Of a stretch of DNA of 64,000 nucleotides, positions 21,485-29,498 are shown piece after piece. This DNA comes from Curtobacterium aurantiacum (GTDB lineage: Bacteria > Actinomycetota > Actinomycetes > Actinomycetales > Microbacteriaceae): the NCBI RefSeq assembly GCF_018598555.1, contig NZ_JAHEWN010000003.1:124001-188000 (forward strand), in the 5' to 3' direction. Numbering within the stretch: the stretch's first letter is position 1; each line of letters opens with the position of its first letter. A model generated the notes under the pieces. The model was not told where the DNA came from. It did not search any database and saw only the letters and a program-made list of their open reading frames with translations. A program made the translations under genes and the position numbers.

Positions 21485-22744
21485 ATGACCGACACTGCCA
21501 GCCCCCGGCTCGACGAGCATCCATCCGGTGCCCCGCGTCGTCGTGCAGCCGGCCTCACCCTGCTCGGACCGGCGTTCGTGGCGGCCATCGCGTACGTCGA
21601 TCCCGGCAACGTCGCCGCGAACCTGACCGCGGGAGCCGAGTACGGGTACCTGCTGCTCTGGGTGCTCGTGGCCGCGAACGCGAGTGCCGTCGTGGTGCAG
21701 TACCTGTCCGCCAAACTCGGCGTGGTGACGGGCAAGTCGCTGCCCGAACACCTCGGCCTGCGGATGCGACGCACCCCGCGCCTGCTGTTCTGGGGCCAGG
21801 CCGAGATCGTCGCCGCCGCGACCGACATCGCCGAGGTCATCGGTGGCGCACTCGCGCTGTACCTGCTCTTCGACCTGCCGCTCGTGGTCGGCGGGATCAT
21901 CACCGGGCTCGTCTCGATGCTCCTGCTGACGCTGCACAGCCGTCGGGGCACGCGTCTGTTCGAGACCGTCGTCACGGCGATGCTCGCGATCCTGACGATC
22001 GGCTTCTGCGCCGGCCTGCTGTTCGCCCGGGTGTCGCCGACCGACCTCGTCGCCGGGCTGGTGCCGCGCTTCGAGGGCTCCGGGTCGGTCCTGCTCGCCG
22101 CGTCGATGCTCGGCGCCACCGTGATGCCGCACGCCGTCTACCTGCACTCGGCGCTCGCCCGGGACCGCCACGGGGACGTCCCCGCCGGGCCGGAGCGTCG
22201 CCGGGTGCTCGTCGCGACCCGGTGGGACGTCGGGCTCGCGCTGGTCGTCGCGGGTGGGGTGAACATCGCGATGCTCGTCCTCGCCGCGGCCACCCTGCCG
22301 GGCGTCGCGGGCACCGACTCCATCCCCGGCGCGCAGCGGGCCATCGCCGAGAACGTCGGACCGGTCGTCGGGGTGCTCTTCGCCGTGGGTCTGCTCGCGT
22401 CGGGCCTGGCCTCGACCTCGGTCGGCTGCATGGCCGGGGCCGAGATCATGAAGGGGCTGCTGCACGTGCGGATCCCGCTCGTCGCCCGGCGCGCGATCAC
22501 CCTGGTGCCCGCGATCGTGCTGCTCGCGCTGAACGCCGACGCGACGATGCTGCTCGTCGTCAGCCAGGTGGTGCTGAGCTTCGGGATCGCCTTCGCGATC
22601 GTGCCGCTCGTGGTCTACACGTCACGACGGAGCGTGATGGGCACGGACGTGAACGCCGCGACCACCCGCGTGGTGGCGTGGGTGATCGCGGCGGTCATCG
22701 TGACGCTCAACGTCGCGCTGGTCGTGCTCACCGTGACCGGCTGA
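21485..22744 (+). CDS. mntH: Nramp-family divalent metal (Mn/Fe) transporter
   Basis: A 419-residue proton-coupled metal importer of the cytoplasmic membrane. The metal-binding motif DPGN lies in TM1 (AIAYVDPGNVAANL, about residues 39-42) and the partner motif MPH in TM6 (VMPHAVYLHS, about residue 214). There are about 11 hydrophobic helices, as expected. Start MTDTASPRLDEH at 21485; the frame is open upstream but crosses the repeat locus. A palindrome directly upstream suggests control by a manganese- or iron-dependent repressor. Manganese is the more likely substrate from family knowledge. Confidence 0.93.
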   Translation: MTDTASPRLDEHPSGAPRRRAAGLTLLGPAFVAAIAYVDPGNVAANLTAGAEYGYLLLWVLVAANASAVVVQYLSAKLGVVTGKSLPEHLGLRMRRTPRLLFWGQAEIVAAATDIAEVIGGALALYLLFDLPLVVGGIITGLVSMLLLTLHSRRGTRLFETVVTAMLAILTIGFCAGLLFARVSPTDLVAGLVPRFEGSGSVLLAASMLGATVMPHAVYLHSALARDRHGDVPAGPERRRVLVATRWDVGLALVVAGGVNIAMLVLAAATLPGVAGTDSIPGAQRAIAENVGPVVGVLFAVGLLASGLASTSVGCMAGAEIMKGLLHVRIPLVARRAITLVPAIVLLALNADATMLLVVSQVVLSFGIAFAIVPLVVYTSRRSVMGTDVNAATTRVVAWVIAAVIVTLNVALVVLTVTG

Positions 22745-22773
22745 GGCCAGCCGGACGGTCGCGGGACCAGTCG

Positions 22774-23076
22774 TCAGGCGACGACCTGCACGTCCTTCCA
22801 GAACGCGACGTAGCCGGAGTAGTCCTTGCCGACGCGGTCGAACGACGACGGGATCGGCGTCGGGTACGACCACGCGCGGTCCTGCAGCGCCTGCCCGTCG
22901 ACGTTCACCGTGAAGTACTGCGTGTCGCCCTTCCACGGGCAGTGGTACTGGGTGGGGCTCTCGGTGAAGAGCTCGGTCTTCACGCTCGACGGCGGGAAGT
23001 ACCAGTTGCCCTCGATCTTGATGAGGTCCTCTTCGGGGGCCTCCGCGATCACCGTGTCGCCGACGACTGCCTTCAT
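22774..23076 (-). CDS. DUF427 domain protein
   Basis: A 100-residue single-domain protein of the DUF427 family. Typical family features are GNWYFPPSSV, TQYHCPWKGDTQYFTV with the conserved CPWKG, and AWSYPTP. The full-length domain is present. GAAGGAG lies 8 nt before the ATG. The family is small, soluble and of unknown biochemical role. Upstream on the same strand lies the ComB-like gene, but a gap separates them. Confidence 0.87.
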   Translation of the reverse strand: MKAVVGDTVIAEAPEEDLIKIEGNWYFPPSSVKTELFTESPTQYHCPWKGDTQYFTVNVDGQALQDRAWSYPTPIPSSFDRVGKDYSGYVAFWKDVQVVA

Positions 23077-23118
23077 GGCGTTGCTCCTTCGCTCGCTGGT
23101 TCCGTGATGGTGCGAACG

Positions 23119-23724
23119 CTACGCGCGCTCCCCCGATTCCCGCAGGACGGTCAGGTCGGGCCCCGCGGCGAGCGCCGCGTGCACGTCGTCACGGCTCAGG
23201 ACGGCCGCTCCCTCGGAAGCGCTGACCAGGTGCCGCACCGCACGGCGCAGCCCCGTGTACGCCGCGCTGGCCGCAGCGGCCTCGGGCGAGGTGTGGTCGA
23301 TGCCGACCTCGGTGAGCGCGTCGACGACGGCGCCGGCGGCGAGCAGGTCCTCGACGGCGAAGTCGGGTGCGTCGGCGACGTCGACGGACTCCCCCGCCGC
23401 CTCGGCGGCGGCGTCGAGGGCTGCGGTGTGGTGCAGCCCGGCGGCCACGATCGCGACGACGCACCGGTCACCGCGTGCGGCCTGGAGGCCCGTCACCCGT
23501 TCCGCGACCGCTGCCGCGTTGCCGAGGTGGCCGAGCACGACCTCCGGACCCTGCGGCAGCTGCGCGGTCACGTTCCGCAGCGCGCGCCGCTGCGCGGCGG
23601 CGTCGGGCGTCGACGGCAGAGCGTCGACCCAGACGAGCAGGTGGGCACCGTGCGCGATCCGAGCCGCGCCTCCGGGACCCCACGCGAACCGGACCTGGTA
23701 CTTCTCCTGGGTGCGTTCTGCCAC
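23119..23724 (-). CDS. 2-phosphosulfolactate phosphatase (ComB) family protein
   Basis: A 201-residue protein resembling the ComB family, with YQVRFAWGPGGAARIAHGAHLLVWVDAL at the N-terminus and alternating strand/helix blocks. ComB acts in coenzyme M synthesis in archaea, but actinobacteria do not make coenzyme M, so the true substrate is unknown. The start is GTG with TATCGT ending 6 nt upstream (23736-23731) and no ribosome site, so it is probably leaderless. Confidence 0.7.
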   Translation of the reverse strand: MAERTQEKYQVRFAWGPGGAARIAHGAHLLVWVDALPSTPDAAAQRRALRNVTAQLPQGPEVVLGHLGNAAAVAERVTGLQAARGDRCVVAIVAAGLHHTAALDAAAEAAGESVDVADAPDFAVEDLLAAGAVVDALTEVGIDHTSPEAAAASAAYTGLRRAVRHLVSASEGAAVLSRDDVHAALAAGPDLTVLRESGERA

Positions 23725-23820
23725 TGGTTCACGATAGCCGCCCGGGCGATGCCGTCCCTCTCCACAGGGTCTGCGTCCGACCGGGCTCCACCCGGGTCGG
23801 CGACCCTAGGATGCATGTCC

Positions 23821-24453
23821 ATGGAGATCGCCCCCGTGCCCACCCTGACCGGCGACCGTGTGACCCTCGAGCCCCTCGGGCAGGAGCACGCGGAAGACCT
23901 GCGGGCGGCGGTCGCGGACGGCGATCTGTGGCGCACCTGGTACACCTCGGTACCCGCCCCGGCACAGGTCGAGGCCGAGATCGACCGGCGGCTCGCCGAG
24001 CACGAGGCCGGGCGCATGGTGCCCTTCGCCGTGCGGGACCGTCCGACCGGCCGGGTGGTGGGTGCGACGACCTTCATGAACATCGACCCGGGCAACCGTC
24101 ACGTCGAGATCGGGCACACGTTCCTGGCGAAGTCGGCGCAGCGCTCGGGGATCAACACCGAGTCGAAGCTGCTCATGCTGTCCCACGCGTTCGAGGCGTG
24201 GCAGTGCATCGCGGTCGAGTTCCGCACGCACTGGCACAACCTGCAGTCTCGGGCGGCCATCGCGGGCCTCGGTGCGAAGCAGGACGGCGTGCTCCGGAAC
24301 CACGCGATCGGCCGTGACGGCACCCTCCGCGACACCGTGGTCTTCTCGGTCATCGCGTCGGAGTGGCCGGCCGTCCGACTCTCGCTGGCCGAGCGGCTCC
24401 GGCGCCACGACCGCGCCGAGGGGTCCCGCCGCCGGTCGGCCCGGCACGCCTGA
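23821..24453 (+). CDS. GNAT family N-acetyltransferase
   Basis: A 210-residue RimJ/RimL-type acetyltransferase. Family signs are TLTGDRVTLEPLGQEHAEDL at the N-terminus, VVGATTFMNID and VEIGHTFLAKSAQRSGINTE (acetyl-CoA loop region), then VEFRTHWHNLQSRAAIAGLGAK, the closing helix typical of RimJ-like enzymes. TAGGAT ends 8 nt before ATG 23821 and only 2 nt before ATG 23815, so 23821 is preferred. The substrate could be a protein N-terminus or a small amine. Confidence 0.85.
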   Translation: MEIAPVPTLTGDRVTLEPLGQEHAEDLRAAVADGDLWRTWYTSVPAPAQVEAEIDRRLAEHEAGRMVPFAVRDRPTGRVVGATTFMNIDPGNRHVEIGHTFLAKSAQRSGINTESKLLMLSHAFEAWQCIAVEFRTHWHNLQSRAAIAGLGAKQDGVLRNHAIGRDGTLRDTVVFSVIASEWPAVRLSLAERLRRHDRAEGSRRRSARHA

Positions 24454-24522
24454 GTCGTCTCACGTGGTCGGGGCCGCCGGGTCACGGCGCGTCGTCCAGC
24501 CCGCGGGCGTAGCGTCACCGGC

Positions 24523-25005
24523 ATGCACGTCGGCCTCCGGATCGTCCTCGATGCGCCGGTCGACGCCGTGCGCGATGCCCTGCTGTCCCCGTCCGTGATG
24601 GTGGCGGTGACGAAGCCGTTCCTGGCGTACCGCTCGCGCGACCCGCAGGGGTTCCCGGAGCGCTGGGAGCCCGGGCACCCGCACCCGATCACCGCGGACG
24701 CCTTCGGATTGGTGCCGAGTGGCGACACGCACGTCGACCTCGACCTGTACGAGGTCGAGGGGGTCCCCGTGCAGCGCGACAACGGCGGCGGGACGTCGGG
24801 GTTGTTCGGGCGGATGACGATGTCACACCGGATGGCCGTCGTCGCCGCACCGGGTGGTCGGACCCTGCTGCTCGACCGCCTGACCTACCGGATGCGCCCC
24901 GCCGTGCTCGGCCTCGCCCTGTGGCCCGGCATGTGGGTCATCTGGCAGTGGCGGGCGTTCCGGATGCGCGTCCTCGCACCCACCTGGCGGACCGACGGCG
25001 CGTGA
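24523..25005 (+). CDS. SRPBCC-like protein of unknown function
   Basis: A 160-residue protein. The start GLRIVLDAPVDAVRDALLSPSVMVAVTKPFLAYRS resembles a START/SRPBCC ligand-binding fold, and the C-terminus has a hydrophobic stretch (LGLALWPGMWVIWQWRAFRM) that could be the long closing helix. The assignment is by pattern only. TAGCGT (24510-24515) ends 7 nt before the ATG and no ribosome site is visible, so a leaderless mRNA is likely. Confidence 0.65.
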   Translation: MHVGLRIVLDAPVDAVRDALLSPSVMVAVTKPFLAYRSRDPQGFPERWEPGHPHPITADAFGLVPSGDTHVDLDLYEVEGVPVQRDNGGGTSGLFGRMTMSHRMAVVAAPGGRTLLLDRLTYRMRPAVLGLALWPGMWVIWQWRAFRMRVLAPTWRTDGA

Positions 25006-25059
25006 CGCGACGCGGGTCGGGCCTCCCGTCCACCGCGGAGCGGGCGTAGCCTCGACCAC

Positions 25060-25710
25060 GTGAGCCAGACGCGTCCCCAGGAGCCGACGACCGACGACCG
25101 CGTGCACAGCACGCTCGCGACCGCGGATTGGCGGCGGATGACGTTCGACCTGTACCGCCGCGTCCGCGCCACCCCCGACCCCGAGACGGCGCATGCGCTC
25201 TGGCGCGAGACGCGCGACGCGATGTTCGCGGAGCACCCGGCGTCACCGCTGCTCGACGAGGACGCCCACGACTTCGAGTCCCTGCCGGTGCCCGACTACG
25301 ACCCGGCCTGGCGCTTCCAGGTCCGCATCGAGGCCACCGAGCCCGCCGAGTTCGACTTCGAGACCGGCACCGACGGCGTCGTCCACTTCGACCGGCTCGG
25401 CGTCGTGCGGGTCCCCGGCGTCGGTACCCTCGACGTCTGGAAGCACGGCGGCTACGCGGGCGGGGTGTTCGTGCCGGTCAAGGACGCCAGCGCCGGCAAG
25501 GCCCGCGGCACCTACGGCGGCGGGCGCTACCTGCTCGACACCATCAAGGGTTCGGACCTGGGCGGCGACGACTCCGGGTCACTCGTGCTCGACTTCAACT
25601 TCGCCTACAACCCGTCGTGCGCGTACGACCCGGCGTGGGCGTGCCCGCTCGCGCCCCCGGGCAACACCGTGCCGGTCCCGATCCCGGTCGGCGAGCAGTA
25701 CGACTTCTAG
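25060..25710 (+). CDS. DUF1684 domain protein
   Basis: A 216-residue soluble protein of the DUF1684 family. WRRMTFDLYRRVRA, FAEHPASPLLDED, LDVWKHGGYAGGVFVPVKDA, and the closing FNFAYNPSCAYDPAWACPLAP are typical. Two or three conserved Cys lie at the end. The function is unknown in the family. The GTG start is set by TAGCCT (25047-25052) ending 7 nt upstream, consistent with a leaderless transcript. The following GntR gene begins 10 nt after the stop. Confidence 0.85.
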   Translation: MSQTRPQEPTTDDRVHSTLATADWRRMTFDLYRRVRATPDPETAHALWRETRDAMFAEHPASPLLDEDAHDFESLPVPDYDPAWRFQVRIEATEPAEFDFETGTDGVVHFDRLGVVRVPGVGTLDVWKHGGYAGGVFVPVKDASAGKARGTYGGGRYLLDTIKGSDLGGDDSGSLVLDFNFAYNPSCAYDPAWACPLAPPGNTVPVPIPVGEQYDF

Positions 25711-25720
25711 GGTGGAACGC

Positions 25721-26080
25721 ATGACAGGACTCGTCGCCCTCGACGCCGGCGGTCGCGTGCCGCCGTTCGAGCAGGTCCGATCGCAGATCGCCGCACAGAT
25801 CACCGCCGGGTACCTGGTGGACGGCGAACGGCTGCCGAGCGTGCGGGGGCTGGCGGACGAGCTGGGCCTCGCAGCCGGCACCGTCGCGAAGGCCTACCAG
25901 CTGCTCGAGGAGGCCGGGCTCGTGCACACCGCGCGGGGTGCCGGCACCCGGGTGGTGCGCCCCGCCGAGGTACCGGACGCCGTCGCGGACGCTGCTCGGG
26001 CCCTGGCCGCTGCTGCACGGTCGGCCGGGTTGTCGGCGGACCAGGCGGCGACCGCGTTGCGGGAGGCCTGGCCGGCGTAG
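25721..26080 (+). CDS. Short GntR family (YtrA-type) transcriptional regulator
   Basis: A 119-residue DNA-binding protein consisting of one winged-helix domain (VPPFEQVRSQIAAQI...GERLPSVRGLADELGLAAGTVAKAYQLLEEAGLV, about residues 13-69) and a short helical tail, the YtrA subgroup layout. YtrA-type repressors usually control neighbouring ABC transporters, but none is adjacent here. The stop codon TAG of the upstream gene begins a TAGGGT hexamer that ends 7 nt before the ATG, so an overlapping leaderless promoter is possible. Confidence 0.85.
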   Translation: MTGLVALDAGGRVPPFEQVRSQIAAQITAGYLVDGERLPSVRGLADELGLAAGTVAKAYQLLEEAGLVHTARGAGTRVVRPAEVPDAVADAARALAAAARSAGLSADQAATALREAWPA

Positions 26081-26101
26081 CGCTGCGGGTCGGTGCTTCC
26101 G

Positions 26102-26172
26102 GGCGTACCTGGTCGTTCCGGGCGTACCCGGTCGAAAGTTCTGACCCGGTATGCCCGATTCGACCAGGCATC
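26102..26172. repeat. Nested double hairpin between convergent genes
   Basis: Outer arms around 26102-26114 and 26161-26172 (CCTGGTCG / CGACCAGG core) enclose an inner hairpin CGGGCGTACCCGGTC (26119-26133) with GACCCGGTATGCCCG (26143-26157), 13 of 15 bases pairing. It sits between two convergent stops and could work as a terminator in both directions. Confidence 0.55.
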
Positions 26173-26195
26173 GCACGCGTTCTGGGAAGGAACGC

Positions 26196-27029
26196 TCAGC
26201 AGTGCTTCGAGACGTACGCCTCGTCGGTCGGGACCACCAGGTCACGGTCGCGCAGGATCGTCATCGCCGGGCGGCTCTTCAGCGTGCAGACCGACGCCCA
26301 CGAGCGCTCGAGGGTGTCCGGGTACTCGATGTCGATGACCCGCTTGCCGTAGGCCTTCGTGTACGCGGCGCACTCGCGGTACTGCACGCACTCCTCGGCG
26401 ACGACGAAGTCGAACCCGGTCTGCTTCCGACCCGACGCCCCGAGCTGCGGGGTGTTCTTCTGCCCGACGGCCATGCCGTGCCGGTGTCCCTTGGTGACGA
26501 GTGACTTCGCGAGCGCCAGGTTGCCGGCGCGGGTGAGCCGACCGCCGCTGCGGGTCCAGGAGTCGAGGTTGTCGAACTCGACCGCGTCGAACCCGCGGTC
26601 ACCGCAGCGGGCGATGGTCTTCGCGAGCACCTTCGTGATCAGTGCGCGCTTCGCCGCGGTCCGGGTGTCGAGGAGCATCTCGTCGGGCCACCCCGGGTCG
26701 GCGACGGGCTTGCCGGCACGGTCGCGCAGGATCGCGGACGGGTAGGACTTCGTCCACGTGCGGGCGGAGCCGGGCTGGGTCTGGAACCCGTTGACGTAGC
26801 AGATGTTGTACTTGCCCTTCGCCGGGCGGTCGGTGCTGTCGCGCTCGACGATCGTCACGCCCTTGGCCGGGGTGTACGCGCCGCCGAGCTGGTAGTCGGG
26901 ACGGCCCGAGGTCGGCAGGTTCGTGTAGCCCGCGGCCGCACTCGTCGTCGCGGCCTCGGCGCAACCAGCGGTGCCGAGGACGGCCACCAGGGCCATGGCG
27001 GTGGTCAACAGGACGGATCGGATGCGCAC
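26196..27029 (-). CDS. Secreted endo-alpha-1,4-polygalactosaminidase-like protein (GH114 type)
   Basis: A 277-residue exported protein. The signal peptide is MRIRSVLLTTAMALVAVLG followed by TAGC and AEA; cleavage may be by signal peptidase I, since the lipobox is weak. The mature part resembles GH114/DUF297 TIM-barrel domains: YNICYVNGFQTQPG, GFDAVEFDNLDSW with acidic residues at a strand end, GMAVGQKNTPQL and FVVAEECVQYREC. The start is GTG, with GGAGG about 7 nt upstream. It may degrade an exopolysaccharide; the substrate is inferred from the family only. Single gene. Confidence 0.8.
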   Translation of the reverse strand: MRIRSVLLTTAMALVAVLGTAGCAEAATTSAAAGYTNLPTSGRPDYQLGGAYTPAKGVTIVERDSTDRPAKGKYNICYVNGFQTQPGSARTWTKSYPSAILRDRAGKPVADPGWPDEMLLDTRTAAKRALITKVLAKTIARCGDRGFDAVEFDNLDSWTRSGGRLTRAGNLALAKSLVTKGHRHGMAVGQKNTPQLGASGRKQTGFDFVVAEECVQYRECAAYTKAYGKRVIDIEYPDTLERSWASVCTLKSRPAMTILRDRDLVVPTDEAYVSKHC

Positions 27030-27318
27030 CCCGGAATCCTCCCACGCCGAGAGCGCACCGCCCCTGCCCTGGCCGTTCGGCGGACGCGCACGCTATGCTG
27101 GTCGTACTCGAGGCGCCGATCGCCTCGTGCGTCGTACGGACGCCCCGAACTCCCGACCACCTGTCTCCAGACTCCGGTCGATGATCGAGCACCTCACGAA
27201 GGTGCCCAGGCTTCTCTGCTGCGGCGACTGCGCCAGCCACATCCGTTGGCGCGCATCCCGCCCGCGCGCTGCCTCAGAGCGCGCCCACAGCCGGACTCCT
27301 CCGGCTCGAAAGGTCACC
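27030..27318 (+). promoter_or_regulatory. Promoter and structured leader of the DEAD-box helicase gene
   Basis: A TATGCT -10 candidate (27094-27099) precedes a leader of about 215 nt. A hairpin CGAGGCG-CCGAT-CGCCTCG (27109-27127) lies at its start, and a second, AGCCGGA-CTCC-TCCGGCT (27289-27306), lies just before the AAGG ribosome site and ATG. No -35 is obvious. Confidence 0.5.
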
Positions 27319-28926
27319 ATGACCACCGAAGACATCCGTTTCTCCGACCTCGGCGTCCCCGCGCCGATGGTCTCCGTCCTCGCCGACCAGGGCAAGGACA
27401 TGGCGTTCCCCATCCAGGCGGACACCCTCCCCGACTCCCTGCAGGGCAAGGACGTGCTCGGCCGTGGCCGCACCGGTTCCGGCAAGACGATCGCGTTCGC
27501 GATCCCGCTCGTCGCCCGCCTCGCCGCCAGCGGCCGGAAGCGCCGCGCCGGCCGCCCCCGCGCCCTGGTCCTCGCGCCGACCCGTGAGCTCGCGACGCAG
27601 ATCGACGTCGCCCTCGCCCCGCTCGCCAAGGCCATGGGCCTGAACACCACCACCATCTTCGGTGGCGTGGGTCAGGGTCGGCAGGTCGACGCCCTCCGCG
27701 GCGGTGTGGACGTCGTCGTTGCCTGCCCGGGTCGCCTCGCCGACCTCATGCAGCAGGGCCACGTGAACCTCGGCGACATCGAGGTCACCGTCCTCGACGA
27801 GGCCGACCACATGGCCGACATGGGCTTCCTGCCCGGTGTCACCAAGATCATGCAGGCGACGCCGGAGCAGGGACAGCGCCTGCTGTTCTCCGCGACGCTC
27901 GACAACGGCGTGGACAAGCTCGTCAAGAAGTTCCTGCACAACCCGGTCATGCACTCCGTCGACGAGGCGAACAGCCCCGTCGAGGCGATGACCCACCACC
28001 TGTTCGAGGTCGCCGACGCCGACGCGAAGAAGCACCTCGTGAGCGCCCTCGCCTCGGGCAACGGTCGCCGCATCCTCTTCATGCGCACGAAGCACCACGC
28101 CAAGCGCCTCGCCAAGCAGCTCAGCAGCCAGGGGATCCCGGCCGTCGACCTGCAGGGCAACCTGTCGCAGGGTGCCCGCGAGCGCAACCTCGCGAAGTTC
28201 TCCTCCGGTGAGGCCCTCGTGCTCGTCGCCACCGACGTCGCCGCCCGTGGTGTGCACGTCGACAACGTCGAGCTCGTCGTGCACGTCGACCCGCCCACCG
28301 AGCACAAGGCGTACCTGCACCGCTCGGGTCGCACGGCGCGTGCCGGTTCGTCGGGTGACGTCGTCACGGTGACGATGCCCGCCGAGCGTCGCGACGTCGC
28401 GCAGATGATGCGTGCGGCCGCGATCAAGGTCACGCCGCAGCACGTCACGGCGACCTCCCCGGCCGTCACCGCACTCGTCGGCGAGGTCGCTCCGATCCGC
28501 CACGTCGCCGAGGAGCAGCCCACCCAGCAGCGTCAGCCCAAGCAGCGCTCGGCCGAGTCCGCCGGTGACGGCGGTCGTCGCCGTGGTCGCGGCGGTCGGT
28601 CGGGAGGCGCGGCGCAGCCCGCGCGCTCCGGCTCCGCTGGCGAGTCCGCCGGTTCGGCCGGGGGCCGTCAGGGCCGTCCGGCCCGTGGCGCACGTTCCGA
28701 GGGTGCCGGGCGCTCCGGGGTCGCAGCCGCCGGCTCGACGGGTGGTCGCCGCAGCGGCGGCAACCGTCGCTCGGGCAGCAGCGACGTCGTGCGCGGCGGC
28801 TCGTCGGCCGTCTGGTCCTCCGAGGGTGGCTACGCCGCCGGTCGGTCCGGCAACGAGTCGGGCGGCAACCGTCGTGGCAGCTCGCGCCGCGCCTCCCGTC
28901 CGGCCGGCGCTGCCGACCGCCACTGA
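27319..28926 (+). CDS. DEAD-box ATP-dependent RNA helicase with RG-rich tail
   Basis: A 535-residue RNA helicase likely used in ribosome assembly or cold-stress RNA unwinding. Motifs in order are the Q motif region (FPIQADTLP), Walker A GRTGSGKT, PTRELATQ, DEAD in VLDEADHMADMG, SAT, and in domain 2 VATDVAARGVHV and HRSGRTARAG. The last 145 residues are a Gly/Arg/Ser-rich disordered tail (GRRRGRGGRSGG), typical of actinobacterial RhlE/DeaD-like enzymes. The ATG has AAGG five to seven bases upstream. The long folded leader suggests post-transcriptional control. Confidence 0.93.
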   Translation: MTTEDIRFSDLGVPAPMVSVLADQGKDMAFPIQADTLPDSLQGKDVLGRGRTGSGKTIAFAIPLVARLAASGRKRRAGRPRALVLAPTRELATQIDVALAPLAKAMGLNTTTIFGGVGQGRQVDALRGGVDVVVACPGRLADLMQQGHVNLGDIEVTVLDEADHMADMGFLPGVTKIMQATPEQGQRLLFSATLDNGVDKLVKKFLHNPVMHSVDEANSPVEAMTHHLFEVADADAKKHLVSALASGNGRRILFMRTKHHAKRLAKQLSSQGIPAVDLQGNLSQGARERNLAKFSSGEALVLVATDVAARGVHVDNVELVVHVDPPTEHKAYLHRSGRTARAGSSGDVVTVTMPAERRDVAQMMRAAAIKVTPQHVTATSPAVTALVGEVAPIRHVAEEQPTQQRQPKQRSAESAGDGGRRRGRGGRSGGAAQPARSGSAGESAGSAGGRQGRPARGARSEGAGRSGVAAAGSTGGRRSGGNRRSGSSDVVRGGSSAVWSSEGGYAAGRSGNESGGNRRGSSRRASRPAGAADRH

Positions 28927-28936
28927 CCTGCGCGCT

Positions 28937-29000
28937 GAGCCGGCCGGTCTGACCCGGTCGGTCTGAGCTCGGTCGGTCTGAGCCCGGTCGGTCTGAGCTC
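28937..29000. repeat. 15-bp degenerate tandem repeat
   Basis: About four copies of GAGCYCGGTCGGTCT follow each other directly after the helicase gene. The last ends beside the palindromic element at 29001. Confidence 0.7.
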
Positions 29001-29070
29001 GCAAGACACCGGTGTTCACGCGCCGAACACACGCATCCCGCGGTGTGTTGCGTGGACACCGGTGTTTTGC
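29001..29070. repeat. ACACCGGTGT palindromic element, copy 1
   Basis: Two inverted 21-nt arms (29001-29021 and 29050-29070) share 19 of 21 positions, each with the self-complementary core ACACCGGTGT. Inside is a smaller AACACAC / GTGTGTT hairpin. Copy 2 is at 39076-39143. Confidence 0.7.
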
Positions 29071-29206
29071 TGTGCCGAGGCGTGCGGACCCGGGCGAACC
29101 TTGGCGGGGGCTGGGGGCCGTGTGCTCCGGCGGGCGTACGGTCTGGTGCACCAGAGGCCGTGCAAGCGGCTGACGGGGAACACGTCCGCTTCTGGAAGGA
29201 GTGCCC

Positions 29207-29410
29207 ATGGCTGGCATCGATGACATCAAGAACGCCGCTGAGAAAGCGGCTGGCAAGGTCAAGGAAGCCACCGGCAACGCGACCGGTAACGACCGGCTGA
29301 AGGCCGAAGGTCAGACCGACCAGGGCAAGGCCTCGGCGAAGCAGGGCGTCACCGACGTCAAGGACGCCGCGCACGGCGTCGCCGACAGCTTCAAGGACGA
29401 CAAGCACTAA
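29207..29410 (+). CDS. CsbD family stress protein
   Basis: A 67-residue hydrophilic protein of the CsbD family (AAEKAAGKVKEATGNATGNDRLKAEGQTD), rich in Ala, Lys, Gly and Asp with no hydrophobic core. Family members are induced by general stress; their molecular role is unknown. A strong ribosome site (AAGGAG) lies 6 nt before the ATG. A perfect terminator follows 20 nt after the stop. Confidence 0.93.
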   Translation: MAGIDDIKNAAEKAAGKVKEATGNATGNDRLKAEGQTDQGKASAKQGVTDVKDAAHGVADSFKDDKH

Positions 29411-29430
29411 GCCGGTTCGCGACCGCGCTG

Positions 29431-29466
29431 CGAAGCCCCCGGATCCGATCGGATCCGGGGGCTTCG
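29431..29466. terminator. Bidirectional terminator after csbD-like gene
   Basis: A perfect 16-bp stem (CGAAGCCCCCGGATCC / GGATCCGGGGGCTTCG) with a GATC loop lies between convergent genes. Confidence 0.88.
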
Positions 29467-29498
29467 TCGTGTGCGCTGCGTGGAGCGCCCTGGTCGGG

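Noticed and set aside
21457-23800. Extension of the GNAT frame upstream through mntH
   Set aside because: Arg/Pro/Ala-rich shadow; the acetyltransferase begins at 23815 or 23821.
29431-29466. tRNA or small RNA gene
   Set aside because: A perfect stem with a 4-nt loop and no other arms; simply a terminator. No tRNA T-loop pattern was seen anywhere in the window.
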